Shown piece by piece: positions 55,607-64,000 of a DNA stretch of 64,000 nt. The position numbers were made by a program, and so were the translations under genes. The stretch's first letter is position 1, and each line of letters begins with the position of its first letter. The notes under the pieces were generated by a model, which saw only the letters and a list, made by a program, of their open reading frames with translations, made no database searches and was not told the DNA's origin. The stretch is from Peronospora farinosa. Taxonomy: Eukaryota > Oomycota > Peronosporomycetes > Peronosporales > Peronosporaceae. Location of the stretch: positions 186,001-250,000 of the forward strand of contig CANTFK010000991.1 in assembly GCA_947646735.1 (NCBI GenBank). Reading direction: 5' to 3'.

Positions 55607-57178
55607 ATGGAGTTCACTCCGTCAAGTAGTAGCTTAAGCCACGTCTGGTTAGTGCCATCGCCTTTAACTACCAGGACAGCACCAATTCAGAACATCTCAA
55701 GCCTCCAACCAACTCGGAGACTCTACGCCAACATTCTCGTGGCAGTTTTACAAGCGGTGCAATTCGGATGGTCCACTTCGCAAATGAACAACTCAATTTT
55801 CAATAACGAACAGGATTGCATCGCAAGACCCGTCGTACCCGGCACGTGCCTCATGTTCCCCGGACATACTAAGACAGAGTGGACTATTGCCGTCAGCTCC
55901 TGGATCGTAGGTGGTATGATCGGCAGTCTTTTGACCGGACGTGCCTCCAACAAGTTTGGACGAAAGCCTACCATGATGGCAAACTGCCTTTTCATGCTTG
56001 CAGGTGGAGTCGTGCAGGCATCTTCCAGCACCATTACTATATTCACCGTTGGGCGTGTCTTCGCAGGCATTGCAGCTGGTGGTTCGACCGCTGTTATCCC
56101 TGGATTTATCGGCGAAATCTGTCCGCCGCACCTCCGGAACAAGTTGGGTGTGTGTTTCCAGATTTCCATCACATTGGGTCATCTACTTGTTGCGATCACC
56201 TTCTTCTTCGCCAGCACTAGTACTGGTTGGAGGTATATCGCAGGATTCCCTATTGTACTGGCATTGCTTTTCTTGGGACTGGCACCTTTTGTTCTCGTGG
56301 AAAGCCCCGCGTGGTTGTTGATGGCAGGTCAGCCGGTGCTTGCCGAGCTAGCGCTGGCTCATCTCTATGGTTCGGAGAACGTGCATTTGATAAAGACCTG
56401 GATGGACCAGGACGAAGCGGCTCCTAGAGTGGGCATTGGTAGTGAGTATGTCATGCCGATGCAAGACTTGGCGATGTCGATGTCTCCAGAAACACCCAAG
56501 CAGCGCAACGTCACCCGACTGTTATCACCTGCACTCATTCGGCAGCTACTGGTAGCAATTGGCGTGGCTGGAACCCAGCAGCTCACGGGTGTTAATGCTG
56601 TCTTCTTTTACTCGTCTGGAATCTTCAAGCAGGCGGGACTCGCAGACGGCCGCATCGGTGTCTTGCTAGTCAATTTTGTGAATGTCCTACCGTCCTTGTT
56701 TTGCGGGCTGCTAGCTGCGCGTGTGGGTAATCGCATGCTCATCTTGTGCGGATTGGTGGGAATGTTTTGTAGCGCAGTCGGCATGACGGCTGCACTGGTT
56801 GGCCATGTGCCTGCGCTTGCTATCGTCTTTACAGCACTCTACGTTACAACGTTCAGTTCAAGTCTCGGACCGTTGGCATGGGGAGTCATGGCGGACCTTT
56901 TTCCGGACGATGTTCGAGCCATGGGATGTTCCATTTGTGTAGGTTGTAGCTGGCTGTGTAGCCTTGCCGTGGGTCTATGCTATCCGTATGTTGCCGCTGT
57001 TTTCGGTATCTATAGCTTCGTGCCTTTCATGTGTACCGTTACGATCGCGTTCCTCTTTGTACAAAATTTCGTGCCGGAGACGTATGGTAAGACCATACAA
57101 GAGATTCAAGATGAGTTTGACGCGCTACGATGTAAGAAAAGCCGAGATCATATTAACCAGATTGCCGTACTAGAATAA
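55607..57178 (+). CDS. MFS sugar porter-type transporter, copy 2
   Basis: Encodes the same 523 residues as copy 1 with all sugar-porter signatures (GRASNKFGRK, ESPAWL, QQLTGVN, PETYGKT). The nucleotide difference noticed (GGT against GGC near 57006) is silent. The ATG is the first in-phase ATG in sequence shared by both copies. Upstream of about 55520 the two copies differ, so their expression could differ. Both are likely functional as proteins; substrate unknown. Confidence 0.88.
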   Translation: MEFTPSSSSLSHVWLVPSPLTTRTAPIQNISSLQPTRRLYANILVAVLQAVQFGWSTSQMNNSIFNNEQDCIARPVVPGTCLMFPGHTKTEWTIAVSSWIVGGMIGSLLTGRASNKFGRKPTMMANCLFMLAGGVVQASSSTITIFTVGRVFAGIAAGGSTAVIPGFIGEICPPHLRNKLGVCFQISITLGHLLVAITFFFASTSTGWRYIAGFPIVLALLFLGLAPFVLVESPAWLLMAGQPVLAELALAHLYGSENVHLIKTWMDQDEAAPRVGIGSEYVMPMQDLAMSMSPETPKQRNVTRLLSPALIRQLLVAIGVAGTQQLTGVNAVFFYSSGIFKQAGLADGRIGVLLVNFVNVLPSLFCGLLAARVGNRMLILCGLVGMFCSAVGMTAALVGHVPALAIVFTALYVTTFSSSLGPLAWGVMADLFPDDVRAMGCSICVGCSWLCSLAVGLCYPYVAAVFGIYSFVPFMCTVTIAFLFVQNFVPETYGKTIQEIQDEFDALRCKKSRDHINQIAVLE

Positions 57179-57372
57179 ACTTCTTAGTAGAAGTACAACG
57201 GATTGAATACTTGCCAGTTTGATTGCTATTCCATTCCTAATGTTCATATCCATATCCATATCGTTTTCTAACGGTACAACACACACTATTCTTGTGGTAT
57301 CCTAATCACAACACATTGCAGAAGATACCCCATTACAAGAATTGACTTATCGGCTAGTGTCAATGACGTCCT

Positions 57373-57571
57373 CACACGTGCCTCATGTTTCCTTGTCACT
57401 CGAAACTGGAGTAAACATTCGCCGTGAACGTCTGGATCTTAGGCGCTGTGATCGGCTCGCTGTCCTACAGCCGCTTCAGCGCAAACAGACTTTGATGTTA
57501 AATTGCATCTTTATGATTATGGATGATATCGTGCAGGCGTCCGAGTATTCATCGGGTGGGATGAATGGGGT
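57373..57571 (+). pseudogene. Decayed MFS transporter relic, copy 2
   Basis: Same relic as at 37262-37460, carried along by the duplication. Confidence 0.65.
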
Positions 57572-59320
57572 TGGCCACATTCATTACAATCTAAGTTTAG
57601 ATGATCACATCATTCTTGCAGCACACACAATTTGAATTGTCATACTCTTGCGTGTATTAAGCAAGCACTGACGCGAATGTACGATATCAATTGCGATGCA
57701 AAAATGTTGCGCGCGACGCAGACCGACCTCTCAAGCCAATATTTAAAGTTTCAGAGCTGTTTCCAGCGGATTGTGGTGTGATGGCGGATCACTGAGCCGT
57801 ATTCAATAGAAACTGCGATTTCGATCGCTCCACCCAGACATCGTCAATATGGCAATGATCTCGAGCTTAAATGTGTAATGGATGCGGTCAATCCAATCCA
57901 GCCTTGTAACGATAGTGTATGGTTTCCTGCATGACGTTAAGGATTCTTGTGGCGAGGAACGACGGGTACTCCTGGTCGCGAAAGGGCCCTTGAAAGCAGT
58001 GAAGGAGGCAGAGAAAAGCAAGGAAATGCAGACCTAAATCGAGTTAACAAGATGTGGATCTCATGCGAGAACTGGGTTGGTCGATTGGACAAACTCAAGG
58101 ATTCACTGACGGAGCCTCGCAAGAAAGTGGTGATGGAAATGAAGAAACTGGGGGATCATTCGATGACCCTACAAGTTTGTTGGAATCAGCCCTTGAACAA
58201 GGCGCAAGAAAAAATATCAGGACTCCTTGTCTGATCAAAGAAGATACCAAGGTGCGGTGCCTCGAGGGTTAGTGCCGATCGCCAGTTTTTATATCAACGT
58301 CGCGACTATGGCAACGAGAATGTGCTGCCGATGCGGCCGATGGAGATTTGCGTGAGGAACAAGTACAAGGTAGCGAGCCAATTATATAACGCACTTGGAC
58401 CTACGATGTATAGCGCCAGAGTGGGCTTCTGATATCCAGTAGAAATTAATATTTTGATGATTCGATGGGGCAGAATTGTACCAAAGGCTAGAATCAGTTT
58501 TTGGAGTGGGGACGGCTTTTAACATGCAAGTTGTCGGGGCTCAGTCGAATTGCGATTCTACTGGTCGGAAAATGTCAAGGGGGATTCACTTGGTCAATGG
58601 CTGAATAGTATGATTGAGATTTAGTTTAATTGACAAGTTGAAGCATGGTGGAGTCAGACTACAACGCTTTAGTTTGCTATGGATTGTACTCACGACCACT
58701 GGCATACGCAGTCCAATGATCCATGAAAATCGTGGATTGTACTTGTAATGTAAGTAGACGCTGTCACTGAAGCATGACAGTGGAGAATCGAATTATTTGG
58801 TCCTCAACAATATAGTCCAATATGCAACATGAGATTATGCAAGTGAGGTTTAGTAGACAATTGAGCAGAGGCAGAGCGATTGTGACTTAGCTAAAATACA
58901 TCCCTACTTTAATTAAGTAAGCTCTATGTTAAAGCTAACCTTCTAACTTTTTCTGGTTTATCAGACACGCGCAACTTGAGCTAGATCCTCCCCGAAAGGC
59001 TATAAGAGGCCCGAACTTCACAGTATGTATTAGGTAGACAGGCTAATCGCACTTTTTAATGAATGCATAGTCTAGATGAAATTGAAGCCATCGTTGGGTC
59101 ACATGATCGTACACCTCAGCTTTTTCATCGAAAGCTTTTCCGTAAATTAATCTGCGATTTGGTGTCTAAATTCCTTGTAGTAGAGCTCCATGTATTATCC
59201 AGCTCATTTTTCTCACGATGAAGTGAAACAGATGCCAATATGTTTAGTGCGAGCTTAATATATCCGACATGCCTTGCTAATGTATATATAACCTTAATTG
59301 TCCTTGTATATCACTAAAGG
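57572..59320 (+). other. Rest of the duplication and unique DNA before element C
   Basis: Up to 58944 this repeats 37461-38831 and holds no recognised gene. 58945-59320 is unique in the window, AT-rich, with no frame or motif that I can support. Confidence 0.4.
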
Positions 59321-59958
59321 TGTAACGGGGTTACACGACGGTTGTAGCGTCTTTCCGAGAGTTTACGCTTAAACTCTCCTTTCTATTGCATATAATGCAT
59401 TATTATACTTCTCTTTAGAGAGGTATTAAGTATGAGCGTTATAATACGGTATTCGGTAATACCGTATCTTATCGATTGGGATTCGATAAATCACTAACGC
59501 TGTATTAAGTACATATACACAGATGTTTAGACGATACGTCGTCCAATAGCAAAGTCTGCATATAATAATTACTATTATAGTAATTAATCTAGTGTAGTGT
59601 ACTTAGAGTAGGACTATTCATAAAATCTTAAAGCATAAATATAATCAGTTCTCCTTTTGAGTTTAAGATCGCAAGTCGTTCTGACTTGTTCTCTTGTGCA
59701 CTTCGTGCGTTGGTTCTCTGAACCCCTAAGCTTCTAGCTTGTTCTTGCACTCTTTGCGTTGGTTCTCTGAACCTTAAGCATATTGCTGATTGATTAAAAG
59801 TCTCTTCCTAGTTCCTTAGAACAGGGAGACTTTAAGTCGTTTAATTAGTTCCTCAGAACTAAGTGGCTTTAAGCCTTCACTCTATTTAGTTCTCTCGAAC
59901 TAAGAGGCTTCCAGCCGAAAGTCTTCCTCTGGCTAAAGAGCTGTGTAGCTCCGCTACA
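59321..59958 (+). repeat. 5' LTR of element C with primer-binding site
   Basis: 638 bp, TGTAACGGGG...CTCCGCTACA, followed after two bases by TGGTAGCAC (59961-59969). It contains the same array of short hairpins as B. Confidence 0.9.
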
Positions 59959-60019
59959 CTTGGTAGCACTTGTTGGTCAATCCTACACCTGAGTCTTTAA
60001 AGACTGACCCTCTGTGAGA

Positions 60020-61021
60020 ATGGAGAATCAAAATCACCTCTCTGAGGCACAGCGACTCGCCTTAGATAAACTATCGGCGTTCGTCGGGCCCGATCAAATC
60101 GAGGCTCTTTTGGCCCAAGGCCCGGAGGTTCTAAATGCTCGTCTTGAGGCCTTTATGCGTTATGAGGCAACGCTCCTCGGGCAGGTCCATGACCAGGCAG
60201 CGTCAGCCGCGCCTATACAGTACATTCCGGTACCTGTGCCCGATGCAGAGCCAAAGGCTCGTCCACTTGTTTTAAGTGTCAAGACCTTCGAGGGGAAGGA
60301 GGGAGAGAACCTTCTCCTCTGGATCCGAGAAGTTGAAATGGCAATGGATGCCGCCATGCTTGTATCAGATAAGAAACGAGCTGGCTTGTCCATTTCGAAG
60401 CTCGGTGGAAGAGCTAGAGAGTGGGCTCTAACGGGCGATGTCTCTGTAAATGTCGCGTTTTACACATGGGAAATGCTCAAAAAGCAATTAACTTGTGTGT
60501 TTGCACCGCCTAATCAGGCTTATCGTTTGCGCTCACGTTTCTTAGCTACCCGACAGGGTAAGAAAGAATTGTCGGACTATGTCCAAGAGTTGAGAACTCT
60601 CATTGCTGCTATGCAGCAGGACCCACTGGAAGAAGAAGTCCGAGTAACCATTTTTATGGAAGGACTTCGCACTGGGGTCGCCAGGACAGAAGTTTTTCGT
60701 GTCCAGCCTTCGACTTTCAAAGAGGAAGTGAGCATAGCGTTTAACGCTGAATTTAATTTCAAATCTTCTCGCTATGGTCTGCCATGGTACAGATTAAATG
60801 CCTCTAGCAGGGCGGAACCCATGGACCTCAGCCAGGCTGAAGAAGCTGAGCTTCAAGCTGCTGAGCAGCAAGGTAACATCCGTAGGTGTTACATGTGCGG
60901 AAGCACTAGGCATCTTCGCCCTAGCTATCCGTTGCGAAAGCAACGTTCAAATCGGCAGAGCCGAAACCCAGCTCCTAGCCAAAAGGCGAGCAGGCCAGGG
61001 AAAAACGTCAACTCCCAGTAG
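60020..61021 (+). CDS. Gag of element C
   Basis: 333 codons from the ATG at 60020 to TAG at 61019-61021, with no break. A hydrophobic N-terminal part ([18 protein letters not shown]) precedes the capsid section ([61 protein letters not shown]). The zinc knuckle reads [14 protein letters not shown], so the last ligand is Tyr instead of Cys; B has the same change. Gag would assemble the particle and bind RNA. Pol lies in the -1 phase, and its frame can be followed upstream to near the gag stop in B but not here. Confidence 0.85.
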   Translation: MENQNHLSEAQRLALDKLSAFVGPDQIEALLAQGPEVLNARLEAFMRYEATLLGQVHDQAASAAPIQYIPVPVPDAEPKARPLVLSVKTFEGKEGENLLLWIREVEMAMDAAMLVSDKKRAGLSISKLGGRAREWALTGDVSVNVAFYTWEMLKKQLTCVFAPPNQAYRLRSRFLATRQGKKELSDYVQELRTLIAAMQQDPLEEEVRVTIFMEGLRTGVARTEVFRVQPSTFKEEVSIAFNAEFNFKSSRYGLPWYRLNASSRAEPMDLSQAEEAELQAAEQQGNIRRCYMCGSTRHLRPSYPLRKQRSNRQSRNPAPSQKASRPGKNVNSQ

Positions 61022-61107
61022 GCGCGGGGCGCCCTACTGGGAAAGAACTAAGTTCTGTTGAACCTTAAGGAGGTAAAGATAAACAGGGCTTAGCTCCAGG
61101 TGGTTCT

Positions 61108-63813
61108 GTGAATGCTTCCATGGAACAAGATTACAAGCCAGGCTTGTTGGTTGTGTCGGCAACCGTTAAGGGTTTTGAGAAGCCATGGTCAATTCTAATT
61201 GACTCAGGGGCGTCAGGAAATTATGTCCGACGTCGTTCCCTTGAAGGGAGTCAGCTGTATGCTGAGGCACTGGAAGCGCAAGAGGGTGACAGTATAACCG
61301 TTCGTCTCGCGACAGGTGTACGTGTCACCGTTCCTAAAGTTCCGTTGAACTTAGGTGTAAAGCTCTTAGACTTCAATAGCGTTGAACGCTATCTTGTCCT
61401 AGATTTGGACTCGAGATATGATCTCATTCTCGGTATGGCCTGGCTGGAACGCCATGAGCCGTGGATCGATTGGAGATCCAAAACTTTAGGCGCAACGCGC
61501 AATGTTCCTAGCGAAGCTTTGGAGAGTCATGAACCCACCTTCGCTAGAAAACAAAAGTGCTATTGGCGCGAGCCATTAACTGATTCAGTTAATGTGCTGG
61601 ACATTGGAGTGTCTGAGTTGATAAACTCCGATGTCAACAATAATAGTGTCGAGCAGAGCTCAATGACACTTTGTGGAACGGCACGTACTCCGTCAAGTGA
61701 TACTCATAGTAATATTGGCTGTAAATGCGATTTACTTGATGTCGGTAATGACATCGGCTCTCGTATAGAGAAGTTAAGGTCAATGACCTTGTTAGTGATA
61801 TTGGCTGTAAATGGATTACTGGATATCGATAATGACATCGGCTCTCGTATCGAGCAAGTTAAGGTCAATGACCTTGTTAGTGATATTGGCTGTAAATGCG
61901 ATTCACTGGATGTCGATAATGACATCGGCTCTCGTATAGAGCAAGTTAAGGTCGATGACCTTGTTAGTGATATTGGCTGGAAATGCGATTCACTGGATGT
62001 CGGTAATGACATCGGCTCTCGTATAGAGCGAGTGAAGGTCAATGACCTTGTTAGTGAAGTCACTGGTACTAGTGACCCATTGGGTGTCGGTAATGACATC
62101 GGCCCTTACATAGGGCAGGTAAACGACAAGGGGTCTGTTGACCTTGGGGACGATAACATCCCAAGTACTTTGAAGAGTACGGTCTCGTCAAGGAGACGGC
62201 AGCGTCGCCAGATGGCGGCTGCGAGACGCAAAGCGTCTGTTTTATCGCATAGTAATGTCAATGACCAGTTGTACACCCTGGTCAACGGAGTGACAGGTGA
62301 TGTAGATGGTGAGGTTGACCTTGAGGCCCTCCCATCATTAAATGCTCTTTTAGAGCTAGGCGAAATGTCTGTGGATGAATTTCATCAGGCCTTGAAGGCA
62401 GGTGCTCTGTCCGATATGGTGGTCATTCGACCTAACCTCGAGCTGAACTCATCCTCGCTTGTCGATGAGACAGTCCTTGAAGATACCAAAGCGGCACTAA
62501 GTGCACGTAGTGGGGCATCTATTCTGAAGAACCCTTCATATCCCTACTATCCTTTGGTAAAGGAATTCCAGGACGTGGTGTGTCACGATCCACCGTCGGT
62601 TCTACCACCTGATAGGGGCGTACGTCATGAAATTGACTTGGTTCCCGGAACCAAGTGCTGTGTAACACGGCAGTGGCCTTTACCCAAAGAACAGTGTGAC
62701 GTCATTGACGAGTTCTTTCGTGCAAAGCACGCGGCGGGCATGGTGCGTGAAAGTAAATCTCCGCACTCGACACCCACTTTCTGTGTTAAGAAACCGAATG
62801 GTAAATGGCGTATTGTTCATGCTTATAATAAGCTCAATGCGGCCACTATACCTGCACAGACACCGATACCTAGAAAGGATGTTCTTCAGAACAATATGGT
62901 CGGTTGTACCATGTACAGTGCGCTCGACTTAGTCGATGGTTATTACCAATTGCTCATGCGAGCTAGTGATATTCCGCTTACTGCTGTTAGTACTCCGAGC
63001 GGTATGCTCTGGGAGTGGTTAGTGATGCCCCAAGGGCTATCTAATGCTCCGTCTACGTTTAACCGTTTGGTGAAGCAATTGTTTCGACCCCATCGAAGTT
63101 ATGCACAGACGTATTTTGATGACATTTTTGTCCATAGCCGAGCTGAACATGGGCGGTCAGATATTGAGAACCATATTGTTCATTTACGAGCAGTGCTCGA
63201 GTGCATGCGCACTAATAAATTATATGCTAATGCCTCTAAGTGCATCTTCGGGGCCGAAAGGGTTCCCTTTCTAGGGTGCTTCATTGAGAAGCGAGGACTA
63301 CGAGCGGATCCCGCCAAAGTCAAAGCCATATTCGATTGGCCTGTTCCACAATCTCAGAAGGACTTGCGTAAATGGCTTGGCCTTGCCAATTACTTACACA
63401 AGTATAGCGAAAATTACGCTGATATGGCTCGGCCATTATCCAATCTCCTTAAAAAGGATGTGGAATGGTGTTGGCATGCCGAACACGAAAATGCTTTTCA
63501 AGCAGTGAAGGCAAGCCTTCTACATGCTCCTATTTTGGCTTTGCCAGACCCTGACCGACCGTTTAGCGTCGTCTGTGACGCATCGGACTTTGCCATTGGC
63601 AGTGCTCTGTTACAATCAGATGATGAAGGGCGTGAGCGTGTAATCGCTTTTGAATCTCGCCAGCTGAAAGCTGCAGAAAAGAACTATCCAGTTCACGACA
63701 AAGAGCTACTTGCGATGAAGTACGCCCTGGTCAAATTCAGAGTTCATCTGCTGGGCTCAAAGCCTTTTGTGATCTATACCGATCATGCGTCGTTACGCAC
63801 TGCGACTCAGTAG
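61108..63813 (+). pseudogene. Pol of element C: protease, linker, RT, RNase H start
   Basis: A 901-codon frame. Protease [11 protein letters not shown] near residue 30 and [11 protein letters not shown] near 110; repeat linker at residues 205-350; RT with [38 protein letters not shown] and [12 protein letters not shown]; RNase H with [13 protein letters not shown] and [12 protein letters not shown]. The frame is stopped by TAG at 63811-63813, where B has a Ser codon, so one point change truncates it. Both protease and RT catalytic residues are present. Confidence 0.9.
61725..62120 (+). repeat. In-frame tandem repeat in the PR-RT linker of element C
   Basis: About five units of roughly 90-99 bp encoding (S)[26 protein letters not shown] peptides; B has three. 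One unit is out of phase internally ([15 protein letters not shown]) yet the overall frame is restored. Each unit contains three hairpins: GATGTC/GACATC, GCTCT/AGAGC and AAGGTC/GACCTT. Confidence 0.85.
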
Positions 63814-64000
63814 CCGCATCTCTCGCAGAGAATGGCCAGATGGCTGTCATTCTTTGCCGAATATAACTTCGAGGTAAAATATAAGCCGGGCAAGCAAAAT
63901 GCTTTGGCTGATGCGTTGTCACGCAGACCTGATTATGAGCTTGCTCATGTGACGATGTTGTCGTCTTCTATCACCGATCTCATTCGTACGGCGTATGCTA
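63814..64000 (+). pseudogene. Pol of element C after the nonsense codon, open at window edge
   Basis: Same phase as the upstream frame: PHLSQRMARWLSFFAEYNFEV, YKPGKQNALADALSRRPDY, the end of RNase H and the connection to integrase. It runs off the window without another stop. Confidence 0.85.

Larger units (their letters stand above)
54622..58944 (+). repeat. Segmental duplication, copy 2
   Basis: Direct copy of 33904-38831 without the 613-bp segment. The left flank 54462-54621 is alignable to 33145-33302 but clearly more diverged. The right flank continues into unrelated unique DNA. Confidence 0.93.
59321..64000 (+). mobile_element. Ty3/Gypsy element C (B family), 3' part outside window
   Basis: 5' LTR 59321-59958, primer site, gag and pol up to the RNase H/connection region at the window end. 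It is the best preserved member of the B family here. A nonsense codon (63811-63813) and a stop at the gag-pol junction (61073-61075 region, TTA to TAA against B) are the only defects seen. The left flank is AAAGG. Confidence 0.92.

Noticed and set aside
61725..62120. Regular repeats with short palindromes, CRISPR-like at first sight
   Set aside because: The units keep the pol reading frame, have no unique spacers, and the host is eukaryotic.
1..64000. tRNA, rRNA, origin or telomere sequences
   Set aside because: Looked for by eye on both strands; only primer-binding sites matching a tRNA end were seen, no complete RNA gene.

Overview
The window looks like gene-poor, repeat-rich nuclear DNA of an oomycete (Phytophthora or downy-mildew type). 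This is inferred from the style of the Ty3/Gypsy polyproteins (CVTRQWPLP before the reverse transcriptase, chromodomain tails), the intronless MFS sugar porter and the Helitron termini. No database search was possible and the species is not named. Nearly everything here is mobile DNA. The only clear host gene is a 523-aa sugar-porter-type MFS transporter, present twice (35496-37067 and 55607-57178) inside a near-identical duplication of 4.3-4.9 kb.

Left block, 1-24871, is a nested stack. The oldest layer is a minus-strand Gypsy remnant (B'). A Gypsy element of family A (1-5370, minus) sits inside its gag. A head-to-tail run of three non-autonomous Helitrons (H1, H2, H3; 5994-24111) sits at an A|T site inside its 5' LTR, whose halves lie at 5613-5993 and 24112-24362. 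H1 is split by a complete Gypsy element of family D (7344-15442, minus, TSD GTATA). H2's 3' terminus is split by a non-LTR element (19008-22239, minus, 12-bp TSD). A solo family-A LTR (24418-24742, TSD CTTCC) lies in the flanking host DNA.

Middle block: element B (24872-32681, plus) is a decayed but full-length Gypsy. A divergent solo LTR (33303-33903, TSD GTGAA) follows, then transporter copy 1 with a decayed transporter relic downstream. A second family-D element (D2, 38832-52702, plus) starts exactly at the duplication edge with a truncated 5' LTR. D2 holds about 5.9 kb of foreign DNA in its protease region: an L1-like LINE relic, part of another chromodomain Gypsy (E) and two short tandem repeats. 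A Helitron 3' part (H4, 52703-54457) leads to transporter copy 2. Element C (59321 to the window end, plus) is the best preserved B-family member.

The most unusual signals are in the Gypsy elements. Families B, D and E all carry an extra reading frame on the strand opposite to gag-pol, between pol and the 3' LTR. Each ends in a coiled-coil-like segment, and in D and E it overlaps the chromodomain code. Families A, B/C and D each have an unrelated in-frame tandem repeat between protease and reverse transcriptase. LTRs and several coding stretches are packed with short perfect hairpins. Both D copies share the same frameshifts and lack the protease catalytic aspartate, so they look like copies of an already defective element. 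All similarity statements were judged by eye.
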